A stretch of DNA of 64,000 nt from JANNNF01 sp040385825 (GCA_040385825.1 JAZKGQ010000022.1:1-64000); one strand, 5' to 3'. Counted from the stretch's first letter, positions 45,006 to 51,940 are shown. The notes: generated by a model from the sequence alone, not told the origin. Translations and numbers: made by a program.

Positions 45006-47363
45006 ATGAGCCAGTGGGACGATCAGGATGCTTTCGAGGCGGCGGCGATACCGCTGTCGCAACGTGCCATGTCGGCGCGGCCCGCCGCCTATATGGACGA
45101 TCTGAACCCCGCCCAACGCGCGGCGGTCGAGGCGCTGGATGGCCCGGTGCTGATGCTGGCAGGGGCAGGCACCGGCAAGACCAAGGCGCTGACCGCCCGC
45201 ATCGTGCATCTTTTGCAGATGGGGCGTGCCCGCCCGAACGAGATTTTGTCTGTGACCTTCACCAACAAGGCCGCGCGGGAAATGAAGCTGCGGGTGGGGC
45301 GGATGCTGGGCGAAGTGGCCGAAGGCATGCCCTGGATGGGCACATTCCATTCGCTGAGCGTGAAAATCCTGCGCCGTCATGCGGAATTGGTGGGGCTGAA
45401 ATCCAACTTCACCATTCTGGACACGGACGATCAGTTACGCCTGCTGAAGCAGTTGATCGTGGCGGCGAACATCGACGAAAAACGCTGGCCGGCCCGGATG
45501 TTGGCCAGCATCATAGACAGTTGGAAAAACCGCGCGATGACGCCCGACCGGGTGCCATCGTCCGAGGCATCGGCCTACAACAACCGCGGCACCGAACTCT
45601 ATGAACAGTATCAGGACCGGTTGCGCAGCCTGAACGCCACCGATTTTGGCGACCTTCTGCTGCATTGCGTGGTGATCTTTCAAAAGCATGACGATGTGCT
45701 GGCGCAGTATCAGCGCTGGTTCAAATATCTGCTTGTGGACGAATACCAAGACACCAACGTCGCGCAGTACCTGTGGCTGCGGCTGCTGGCGCAGGGGCAC
45801 CGCAACATCTGCTGCGTCGGTGATGACGATCAGTCGATCTATGGCTGGCGCGGGGCGGAAGTGGGCAATATCCTGCGGTTTGAAAAGGATTTTCCCGGCG
45901 CGCATGTGGTGCGGCTGGAACAGAACTACCGGTCCACCCCGCATATTCTGGCGGCGGCATCGGGCATCATCGCGGCCAACGCGGGCCGTCTGGGCAAGAC
46001 CCTGTGGACCGAGGCGCGGGACGGCGAAAAGCTGCGCCTGATCGGTCATTGGGACGGCGAGGAAGAGGCCCGCTGGATTGGCGAAGAGGTCGAGGCCCTG
46101 CAACGCGGGCGGCCCGTGGGGGTGTTCTCGCTGAACCAGCAGGCCATCCTCGTGCGCGCGAGCCACCAGATGCGGGCGTTCGAGGACCGCTTTCTGACCA
46201 TCGGCCTGCCCTACCGGGTGATCGGCGGCCCGCGATTCTATGAACGTCAGGAAGTGCGCGACGCGATGGCCTATTTCCGCCTTGCCGTGTCGCCCGACGA
46301 TGATCTGGCGTTTGAACGGGTGGTGAACCTGCCCAAACGGGGCTTGGGTGACAAGGCGCAGGGCGATATTCAACGCGCCGCGCGGGCATCGGGCATGTCC
46401 TTGCTGGAAGGCGCGCGGGAAGTGCTGGCGCAAGGGGGCATCGGCGGCAAGGGCGCCGGGCAGTTGCGCGCCTTTGTCGATGGGGTGGACCGTTGGCATC
46501 AGGCGGTGCAGGGCGCGGGCAGCCATATCGAGCTGGCCGAAATCATCCTGGACGAATCGGGCTACACCGCGATGTGGCAGAACGACAAGACGCCCGAGGG
46601 GCCGGGGCGGCTGGAGAACCTGAAAGAACTGGTCAAGGCATTGGAGCAGTTCGAGAATCTGCAAGGATTTCTGGAGCATGTCAGCCTGATCATGGAAAAT
46701 GACACCGAAGAGGCGGTGGAAAAAATCTCGATCATGACCCTGCACGCGGCCAAGGGGCTGGAATTTCCGGTGGTGTTCCTGCCGGGCTGGGAGGATGGCT
46801 TGTTCCCCAGCCAGCGCAGCATGGACGAATCCGGCGTCAAGGGGCTGGAGGAGGAACGCCGCCTTGCCTATGTCGGCATCACGCGGGCCGAGCAACTGTG
46901 TACCATCTCTTTTGCCTCCAACCGCCGGGTTTACGGTCAGTGGCAAAGCCAGCTTCCCAGCCGCTTCATCGACGAACTGCCCCCGGCCCATGTCGAGGTG
47001 CTGACCCCGCCCGGCCTGTACGGTGGCGGGTTTGGCGCGGCGGCCAGTGTCGGGTTCGGGGCGTCATTGGATGACCGCGTGGCCAAGGCCGATGTCTACA
47101 ACTCGCCGGGATGGCGGCGGCTGCAAACCCACACGCAGCGCCCCGTCAGCCAGCCACGCGAGGCGCGGCATGTGACGATCGATGCGCAGGCCATCTCGGC
47201 CCATGTGCGCGGCGAACGGGTGTTCCACCAGAAATTCGGCTATGGCGAGATTGTCAGCATCGAAGGCGACAAGCTGGATATCGAGTTTGATCAGGCCGGG
47301 CTGAAAAAGATCGTCGCCCGCTGGGTGGTGCCCGCGCATCAGGCCGACGACGTGCCGTTCTGA
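45006..47363 (+). CDS. uvrD: ATP-dependent DNA helicase UvrD/PcrA type
   Basis: 785-residue superfamily 1A 3'-5' helicase for mismatch and excision repair. Walker A is LAGAGTGKTKALTARI; motif Ia TFTNKAAREMK, motif II LLVDEYQDTN, motif III DDDQSIYGWRGAE, motif IV VRLEQNYRS, motif V TLHAAKGLEFP and motif VI AYVGITRAE follow in order. The C-terminal tail ends in a Tudor-like domain (HQKFGYGEIVSIEGDKLDIEF) that contacts RNA polymerase or UvrB in relatives. Confidence 0.97.
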   Translation: MSQWDDQDAFEAAAIPLSQRAMSARPAAYMDDLNPAQRAAVEALDGPVLMLAGAGTGKTKALTARIVHLLQMGRARPNEILSVTFTNKAAREMKLRVGRMLGEVAEGMPWMGTFHSLSVKILRRHAELVGLKSNFTILDTDDQLRLLKQLIVAANIDEKRWPARMLASIIDSWKNRAMTPDRVPSSEASAYNNRGTELYEQYQDRLRSLNATDFGDLLLHCVVIFQKHDDVLAQYQRWFKYLLVDEYQDTNVAQYLWLRLLAQGHRNICCVGDDDQSIYGWRGAEVGNILRFEKDFPGAHVVRLEQNYRSTPHILAAASGIIAANAGRLGKTLWTEARDGEKLRLIGHWDGEEEARWIGEEVEALQRGRPVGVFSLNQQAILVRASHQMRAFEDRFLTIGLPYRVIGGPRFYERQEVRDAMAYFRLAVSPDDDLAFERVVNLPKRGLGDKAQGDIQRAARASGMSLLEGAREVLAQGGIGGKGAGQLRAFVDGVDRWHQAVQGAGSHIELAEIILDESGYTAMWQNDKTPEGPGRLENLKELVKALEQFENLQGFLEHVSLIMENDTEEAVEKISIMTLHAAKGLEFPVVFLPGWEDGLFPSQRSMDESGVKGLEEERRLAYVGITRAEQLCTISFASNRRVYGQWQSQLPSRFIDELPPAHVEVLTPPGLYGGGFGAAASVGFGASLDDRVAKADVYNSPGWRRLQTHTQRPVSQPREARHVTIDAQAISAHVRGERVFHQKFGYGEIVSIEGDKLDIEFDQAGLKKIVARWVVPAHQADDVPF

Positions 47364-47377
47364 CACGAGGCGCGGCC

Positions 47378-47421
47378 CAAATTTCTTCAAAGAAATTTGC
47401 CATTTTGTTTGAACAAAATGG
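47378..47421. terminator. Paired short-loop hairpins, bidirectional terminator
   Basis: Two consecutive hairpins, CAAATTTCTT/AAGAAATTTG (47378-47399) and CCATTTTGTT/AACAAAATGG (47400-47421), in the gap between convergent uvrD and benE. Same design as at 34895-34940. Confidence 0.75.
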
Positions 47422-47425
47422 GTGC

Positions 47426-48568
47426 CTAGGCCCGAAGCCTCTCCAACCCGTAGACCGCAAGTCCGGCCAGCAGCCCCCAGAACGCGGCGCCAATGCCAAA
47501 GGCCACCATCCCTGACGCGGCGACCGAAACGGTGATCGCGGCGGCAAAGCGTTGCGGGGCATTGGCAAATGCCCCGGTCAAGGCCCCCATCAGCGGGTTC
47601 AGCAGCGCCAGCGCCACCAGCGCCACCATCACCTGCGGCGGCAGCGCCGCCAGTGCCAGCAGGATGGCAGGCCCCAGCAGACCAAGCGCCGTCCAGGCCC
47701 CGGCATAGAACAGCCCCACCTTCCAGCGCTGGCTGCGGTCGGGATGCACGTCATCGCCCAGACAGATTGCCGCCGTGATCGCCGCCATGTTCACGGTATG
47801 CGCGCCCACAAGGGCGGTCAGCGCCGACAGGCCCCCGGTGACGATCAGCGCCGATTGCACGGGCGGCTCATAGCCCGCGGCGCGGATGGTGGCGAAGCCG
47901 GGCAGGTTCTGCGAGGCCATCGTCACCAGATACAGCGGCACCCCCAGGCCCAGAATGACTGAGGCGCGGAACTCGGGCCAGATCAGGGTGAACTGCGGCA
48001 GGGGCAGGTCCAGAACAGGCCAAGTGGCCGCCCCGCCCAGGAAACTGATGCCAAGCCCGGTGCCAAGAGCTGCCAGCACCGCCAGCGACGGATTCCACAG
48101 CCGCACCAGCACGAACACGGCCACCATTGGCAGAACCAGATCCGGGGCGGCCTGTGCCGCCCCCGCCCCGCGCAGGCAGAAGGGCAGCAGCACCCCCGCC
48201 AGCATCGCAGCCGCCAGCCCGTCGGGGATCATGGCGATCAGCCGGCCCAAAGGCCGCACCGCCCCGGTCAGCGCGATCAGCACGCCGGCGGTGATGAAGG
48301 CGGCCACGGCCTCGGGCAGGGTGACAGTGGTGGTGGCGGCAATCAGCGCGGTGCCGGGGGTCGACCAGGCCAGCACCATCGGAATGCGGTTACGGCTGGA
48401 CAGAAACGCCGACCCTGCCGCCTTGGACAGGCAGACCGCCAGCAGCCAGCTTGCGGTCTGGCCGGGCGTGGCCCCAACGGCAGCCGCCGCCGACAGGACC
48501 AGCGCGATGGTGGACCCGTAGCCCACCAGAGCCGCCACAAGAGCCGACGATACCAACGAGACGCGCAT
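47426..48568 (-). CDS. benE: BenE-family benzoate/proton symporter
   Basis: 380-residue inner-membrane protein with about eleven or twelve helices. Family features include SRNRIPMVLAWSTPGTALIA, AMIPDGLAAAMLAGVLLPF and a GAHTVNMAAITAAICLG segment. BenE members import benzoate or related aromatics, but no catabolic genes are adjacent. The chosen ATG 48568 is only 3 bp beyond the terminator of the ccaF1-CcsR array and has no clear ribosome-binding site; ATG 48601 lies inside the terminator stem-loop. Expression by read-through from the sRNA locus is therefore possible. Confidence 0.85.
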   Translation of the reverse strand: MRVSLVSSALVAALVGYGSTIALVLSAAAAVGATPGQTASWLLAVCLSKAAGSAFLSSRNRIPMVLAWSTPGTALIAATTTVTLPEAVAAFITAGVLIALTGAVRPLGRLIAMIPDGLAAAMLAGVLLPFCLRGAGAAQAAPDLVLPMVAVFVLVRLWNPSLAVLAALGTGLGISFLGGAATWPVLDLPLPQFTLIWPEFRASVILGLGVPLYLVTMASQNLPGFATIRAAGYEPPVQSALIVTGGLSALTALVGAHTVNMAAITAAICLGDDVHPDRSQRWKVGLFYAGAWTALGLLGPAILLALAALPPQVMVALVALALLNPLMGALTGAFANAPQRFAAAITVSVAASGMVAFGIGAAFWGLLAGLAVYGLERLRA

Positions 48569-48570
48569 GC

Positions 48571-48609
48571 AAAAAGCCCCGGATTGCAACGCTGTGACCA
48601 TCGCGGGGC
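48571..48609 (-). terminator. Terminator of the ccaF1-CcsR transcript
   Basis: On the minus strand GCCCCG..CGGGGC encloses a 27-nt loop and is followed by TTTTT. It lies 42 bp beyond the last CCUCCUCCC hairpin and just before the benE start. Confidence 0.7.
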
Positions 48610-48650
48610 AGGGCCGGAAACACAAGTGGCAAGCGGAAGGGGGGGCAGAG

Positions 48651-48723
48651 GCGGCGACCCTGAGGGAGGAGAGGGTCGCCGCTCTGTTCACGCGCAACCC
48701 CAAGGAGGAGGAGGGGGCCGCGC
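48651..48723 (-). ncRNA. CcsR-like sRNA unit 6 (hairpins 2 and 1)
   Basis: 73 nt with two hairpins. The first in RNA order (48692-48723) pairs GCGCGGCCCC with GGGGUUGCGC through two G-U pairs and exposes CUCCUCCUCCUU. The second (48651-48682) has a perfect 11-bp stem around CUCCUCCCUCA, a variant loop with the core CCUCCC. It is the most divergent unit and the one next to the terminator. Confidence 0.72.
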
Positions 48724-48733
48724 AGCAGGGGGG

Positions 48734-48800
48734 CGATGGCCTCAGGGAGGAGGTTGAGGCCACCGCGCCATCGACCGGCGCAGGGAGGAGAAGAGCGCCG
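48734..48800 (-). ncRNA. CcsR-like sRNA unit 5 (hairpins 4 and 3)
   Basis: 67 nt. A short-stem hairpin (48776-48800, CGGCGC/GCGCCG) with loop UCUUCUCCUCCCU is followed by a long-stem hairpin (48734-48765, 11 bp with one G-U) with loop ACCUCCUCCC. Resembles unit 3. Confidence 0.8.
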
Positions 48801-48841
48801 CCGAACTGAATTGGGCCGGTTCTGGCCAGCCCGAAGAAGGT

Positions 48842-48908
48842 GCGGCAGCCCCAGGGAGGAGGTTGGGGCCGCCGCGAGATCAATGGCGCAGGGAGGAGGA
48901 GAGCGCCA
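48842..48908 (-). ncRNA. CcsR-like sRNA unit 4 (hairpins 6 and 5)
   Basis: 67 nt. A short-stem hairpin (48884-48908, TGGCGC/GCGCCA) and a 12-bp long-stem hairpin (48842-48875, one G-U) both show CCUCCUCCC in the loop. Differs from unit 2 by a single base over the whole 67 nt. Confidence 0.85.
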
Positions 48909-48940
48909 CCGAAGCGGTTGGGCGTTCAGCCCGAATGGTG

Positions 48941-49009
48941 TGCGGCAACCTCAGGGAGGAGGTTGAGGTCGCCGCAGTATCGACCGGCGCAGGGAGGAGG
49001 AGAGCGCCG
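48941..49009 (-). ncRNA. CcsR-like sRNA unit 3 (hairpins 8 and 7)
   Basis: 69 nt. A short-stem hairpin (48985-49009) and a 13-bp long-stem hairpin (48941-48976, one G-U) both have CCUCCUCCC loops. Confidence 0.85.
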
Positions 49010-49059
49010 CCGAACTGGTGTGGGCCAATCATCCCGGAAGGGGTGACCCTGAATTTGGT

Positions 49060-49126
49060 GCGGCAGCCCTAGGGAGGAGGTTGGGGCCGCCGCGAGATCA
49101 ATGGCGCAGGGAGGAGGAGAGCGCCA
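49060..49126 (-). ncRNA. CcsR-like sRNA unit 2 (hairpins 10 and 9)
   Basis: 67 nt. A short-stem hairpin (49102-49126) and a long-stem hairpin (49060-49093) both have CCUCCUCCC loops. It carries the only base change in the array that weakens a stem on the minus strand (an A-C mismatch next to the loop of hairpin 9). Confidence 0.85.
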
Positions 49127-49163
49127 CCGAACCGGTCTGGGCCGGTTGGCCCGAAAGAAAGAT

Positions 49164-49236
49164 GCGGCGACACCAGGGAGGAGGAGAAGTGTCGCCGCTT
49201 TCAGCAAAGACCCTCTGGGAGGAGGTAGAGGGTCTT
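49164..49236 (-). ncRNA. CcsR-like sRNA unit 1 (hairpins 12 and 11)
   Basis: 73 nt, starting 10 bp after the ccaF1 stop. Hairpin 12 (49207-49236) has a perfect 10-bp stem AAGACCCTCT/AGAGGGTCTT around ACCUCCUCCC. Hairpin 11 (49164-49198) has a perfect 10-bp stem GCGGCGACAC/GTGTCGCCGC with a larger loop containing CUCCUCCUCCC. In R. sphaeroides such CCUCCUCCC RNAs are cut from the ccaF1 mRNA and act in stress responses; assignment here is by motif and context. Confidence 0.82.
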
Positions 49237-49245
49237 GCAGGAAAC

Positions 49246-49461
49246 TTACTTGCCGTAGGCGGCCTGACGGGCCACATCGGCGATCATCGACTTGTGCATG
49301 CCCAGGTCGGACAGTTCACGCTCGGACAGTGCGTTCAGTTCGCGAACGGTCTGGACATAGACGCGGCGCTGGTTCAGCGCGGTCTTGACCGATTTCACCA
49401 AAGCGGCGAAGCGATCAGCCAGGCCATTGGAAGCGACGCGGGTGGAGTTTACATATGCCAT
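49246..49461 (-). CDS. ccaF1: DUF1127 small RNA-binding protein CcaF1
   Basis: 71-residue basic protein. The DUF1127 motif occupies the C-terminal half (YVQTVRELNALSERELSDLG, then HKSMIADVAR). The length and the downstream array of CCUCCUCCC hairpins match R. sphaeroides RSP_6037/CcaF1, reported to bind RNA and affect CcsR maturation and RNA turnover. I place the start at ATG 49461 (MAYVNSTRV, with TGAGG upstream); a TTG at 49470 would add three residues. The CcsR-like RNAs are in its 3' untranslated region, so protein and sRNAs share one primary transcript. Confidence 0.93.
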   Translation of the reverse strand: MAYVNSTRVASNGLADRFAALVKSVKTALNQRRVYVQTVRELNALSERELSDLGMHKSMIADVARQAAYGK

Positions 49462-49520
49462 GTTCTTCAAGCCTCATATTTTCTGGAGCATTGCGGTGTT
49501 CTGCTTTGCTGTTAGAGCTA

Positions 49521-49548
49521 ACATGGGGCAATTGCTGCATCTGCACAA
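49521..49548 (-). promoter_or_regulatory. Possible RpoH-type promoter of ccaF1
   Basis: On the minus strand TTGTGC (49543-49548) and CCCCATGT (49521-49528) are 14 bp apart. CCCCATGT matches the sigma-32 minus-10 consensus CCCCATNT and the spacing is right, but the minus-35 shares only TTG with CTTGAAA. Control of the CcsR locus by RpoHI/RpoHII in R. sphaeroides makes this a reasonable candidate. Confidence 0.45.
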
Positions 49549-49716
49549 TCCGCCAAGTGGGCAATGCTGCCATGCAGCGCGTGCATGGCTGGCGTTCACG
49601 AATTTGTCATGTTTCTTAAGGGGTTCGCTTGAAATTTGAGCATTTGGTAAACACGGTCTTGCCCTTTCTGGCAAAGCCGCTGACTTTCGGTCGATGAACA
49701 GGCGCAGGAGCACAGG

Positions 49717-50790
49717 ATGACGGTGGATCGGGCAGAGGTGATAGGGGCGCTTGCGCGGATTTCAACCCCGGACGGAGGGACTCTGGTGTCCGGCGACCTG
49801 ATTCGGGCCTTGTCGGTTGACGGTGGTCTGGTCCGCTTTGTGATAGAGGCCGCCGACCCCGCCGCGGCGCAGGGGCTGGCGGCGGCGCAGGCGGCGGCCG
49901 AGGCGGCGATCCGGGCCTTGCCGGGGGTGACGGGCGTGCAGGTGGTGATGACGGCGCATGGCCCCGCGCCCAAGGCAGCCGCCCCCAGCCTGAAGATCGG
50001 TCAGCATCCCACCCCGCAGGCGGGCGGGCCGCAAAAGATTTCGGGCATCGACCGGATCATCGCCATCGCCTCTGGCAAGGGCGGGGTGGGCAAGTCCACG
50101 GTATCGTCAAACCTTGCGGTGGCACTGGCGCGGCAGGGGCGGCGGGTGGGGTTGCTGGACGCTGACATCTATGGCCCCAGCCAGCCGCGCATGATGGGCG
50201 TGTCGAGGCGCCCCGCCAGCCCCGACGGCAAGATCATCGAGCCGCTGGTGGCGCATGGCGTGACGATGATGTCGATTGGCCTGATGCTGAAGGATGACGA
50301 GGCCGTCATCTGGCGCGGGCCGATGATCATGGGGGCGTTGCAGCAACTGCTGGGGCAGGTGGCCTGGGGGCGGCTGGATGTGCTGATCATCGATCTGCCG
50401 CCGGGGACGGGGGATATTCAACTGACCCTGTGCCAGCGCACGCAACTGACCGGGGCCATCGTCGTGTCCACCCCGCAGGATGTGGCGCTGCTGGATGCGC
50501 GCAAGGCGCTGGACATGTTCGTCAAGCTGAAGACCCCTGTGCTGGGGCTGATCGAGAACATGTCTACCTATATCTGCCAGAACTGCGGTCATGAGGAGCA
50601 TATCTTCGGCCATGGCGGCGTGGCGGCAGAGGCGGCCAGGCTGGGCCTGCCGTTTCTGGGGGAATTGCCGCTGAGCCTGGATGTGCGGCTGGCGGGCGAT
50701 GCTGGCACGCCGGTTGCGGCGGGAACTGGCGCGCAGGCCGAGGCCTATGCGCGGCTGGCGGCGCGGCTGGTGGCGGGGGGGATGGCCTGA
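49717..50790 (+). CDS. mrp: Mrp/NBP35-family iron-sulfur cluster carrier ATPase
   Basis: 357-residue P-loop protein. A MIP18/DUF59-like domain (1-85, GALARISTPDGGTLVSGDLI) precedes the deviant Walker A SGKGGVGKST (about 114-123), LLDADIYGPSQPRMM and the cluster-binding Cys-x-x-Cys in YICQNCGHEE (near 288). It scaffolds and transfers iron-sulfur clusters. Start ATG 49717 has CAGGAG upstream. Confidence 0.94.
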   Translation: MTVDRAEVIGALARISTPDGGTLVSGDLIRALSVDGGLVRFVIEAADPAAAQGLAAAQAAAEAAIRALPGVTGVQVVMTAHGPAPKAAAPSLKIGQHPTPQAGGPQKISGIDRIIAIASGKGGVGKSTVSSNLAVALARQGRRVGLLDADIYGPSQPRMMGVSRRPASPDGKIIEPLVAHGVTMMSIGLMLKDDEAVIWRGPMIMGALQQLLGQVAWGRLDVLIIDLPPGTGDIQLTLCQRTQLTGAIVVSTPQDVALLDARKALDMFVKLKTPVLGLIENMSTYICQNCGHEEHIFGHGGVAAEAARLGLPFLGELPLSLDVRLAGDAGTPVAAGTGAQAEAYARLAARLVAGGMA

Positions 50791-50794
50791 GGCG

Positions 50795-50832
50795 GGATGG
50801 GCGAACCCTGCTGGCGCAGGGACCGCCCATCC
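50795..50832 (+). repeat. GGATGGGC palindromic repeat, copy B
   Basis: GGATGGGCG/CGCCCATCC outer arms with an inner ACCCTG..CAGGGA stem, starting 5 bp after the mrp stop. Very similar in plan to the copy at 30485. Confidence 0.7.
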
Positions 50833-50861
50833 TGCGAATCACGGGGTTGGGAAATTATGGG

Positions 50862-50889
50862 AAAGCCGGGGTGAACGCCCCGGCTTTTT
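50862..50889 (+). terminator. Terminator of mrp
   Basis: Perfect stem AAAGCCGGGG/CCCCGGCTTT with a 6-nt loop and five T residues. It separates mrp from the mraZ regulatory region. Confidence 0.85.
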
Positions 50890-50960
50890 GGTTTCTGGCG
50901 GGGGAATCGCTGGATTCCAAGGGGCGGTGGTCTGCGGGACTGTCTGGCCGCAAAATAATT

Positions 50961-51063
50961 TGGGAAATTATGGGAGCCGGTGAGGGCGGGATCACGCCAC
51001 CATATCTAGCGGCTCACAGCGCCGTGATCCCTAGGGATTGCTTTGTGAGCAGAGTTATCCACA
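50961..51063 (+). promoter_or_regulatory. Candidate control region of the dcw cluster: TGGGA pair, inverted repeats, DnaA box
   Basis: Contains TGGGA-N5-TGGGA (50961-50975), an 8-bp inverted repeat GGATCACG/CGTGATCC (50989-50996 and 51023-51030), the 12-bp palindrome ATCCCTAGGGAT (51027-51038) and a perfect DnaA box TTATCCACA (51055-51063). The TGGG-N5 pattern is that of MraZ operators, though a clean third repeat is missing (TGAGG at 50981). The gene-free stretch 50889-51429 holds these and the UpsM-like RNA, nothing coding. Confidence 0.5.
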
Positions 51064-51174
51064 CAAGATACGGGGTTTGGGCTGGGTGGCGGACAAGATA
51101 TGGCCCCCGTTGCCCAAAGATTTCCGTTGCTTCCCACGAAATCCCATGGCATCCCTTTCTTACGAAGACTGAAA

Positions 51175-51380
51175 CGGGCAAAACAAAAACGCTGGGGCAG
51201 CATCAAGACCCCGAACAAGGCGATAAGGCAGGCTCATACAGGCAGCCCATTTCAGAATAAGACGACAAGATCCACGGCGCGGGCGAGCAGACATCTCCCC
51301 CAGGTGGCACGCGCAGAGGACGCCCAGCGATGGGACAAAGGCGGATCGGGCAGTGGCAGCCGCTCGATCCGCCTGTTTTC
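51175..51380 (+). ncRNA. UpsM-like attenuator sRNA in the mraZ leader (5' end approximate)
   Basis: A strong terminator, 10-bp stem AGGCGGATCG/CGATCCGCCT (51339-51374) followed by GTTTT, lies 50 bp before the mraZ start. R. sphaeroides has the abundant 206-nt sRNA UpsM produced in exactly this position by partial termination in the mraZ 5' UTR. The 3' end is set by the terminator; the 5' end is placed only by analogy in length, and I could not identify the promoter. Confidence 0.6.
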
Positions 51381-51429
51381 GTTCTAAGGGGTGTGTTTGG
51401 CAAGTAACTTGAAGGGCCGGTAAAGGCAA

Positions 51430-51939
51430 ATGTCCGAGGCATTCAGAGGCGAGTTCTACCAGAAGGTAGACAGCAAGGCGCGGGTTTCGATCCCGGCAGC
51501 CTTGCGGCGCGTTCTGGAAGCCGACGATCCGGCATCGGCCGACTTTCCCCGCCCGCGGCTGTACATGGTCTATGGCGGCAAATCCCGCAACTTCGTCGAA
51601 TGCTATTCCAAGGTCGGGGCCGATGCGCTTTCGGCGCAGATCGAGGCGATGGAACTGGGGTCGGTCGACCGCATCCGCGCCGAACGTGACCTGATCAGCC
51701 GGTCCGCCATGGTCGAGATCGAACCCGATGGCCGCATCGTCCTGCCGCCCAAGGTACGGGAAAAGATGGGGTTTCTGGGCGATGATCTGGCAGGCGGCGG
51801 CGAGGCCGCCTTTGCGGGTTTCACCAACCGTTTCCGCCTGTATCGCCGCGAAGTCTATGATGCCGAACTGGCGGAAGACGACGAGGATGACGGCATCGAC
51901 CCGCTGGCGCTGGTCGGCAGGCATGCACGGGCGGGCTGA
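51430..51939 (+). CDS. mraZ: Transcriptional regulator MraZ
   Basis: 169-residue AbrB-fold protein with two SpoVT/AbrB-like halves: FYQKVDSKARVSIPAALRR (9-27) and VEIEPDGRIVLPPKVREKMG, each with the family Asp-x-x-x-Arg core. It represses its own division-gene operon in other bacteria. It starts 50 bp after the UpsM-like terminator, so expression of all downstream genes depends on read-through. One base separates its stop from rsmH. Confidence 0.96.
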   Translation: MSEAFRGEFYQKVDSKARVSIPAALRRVLEADDPASADFPRPRLYMVYGGKSRNFVECYSKVGADALSAQIEAMELGSVDRIRAERDLISRSAMVEIEPDGRIVLPPKVREKMGFLGDDLAGGGEAAFAGFTNRFRLYRREVYDAELAEDDEDDGIDPLALVGRHARAG

Positions 51940-51940
51940 C

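Noticed and set aside
48664..49225. The many GGGAGGAGG sequences as ribosome-binding sites on the plus strand
   Set aside because: None is followed at 5-10 nt by a start codon of a credible gene; they are the complement of the CCUCCUCCC loops.
48651..49236. CRISPR array
   Set aside because: The repeated element is a pair of hairpins, not an exact direct repeat with unique spacers of constant length. No cas gene is near, and the context is ccaF1.
48567..49388. Short plus-strand reading frames through the hairpin array (for example at 48567, 48736 and 48840)
   Set aside because: They encode repeats of Gly-Arg-Arg-type residues generated by GGGAGGAGG and lie opposite structured RNA whose G-U pairs mark the minus strand as functional.
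51043..51071. TTGTGA-N17-AGATAC as the mraZ/UpsM promoter
   Set aside because: The minus-10 element is poor and the start would give an RNA near 300 nt, longer than known UpsM. It overlaps the DnaA box, so it is not excluded, but it is not supported enough to annotate.
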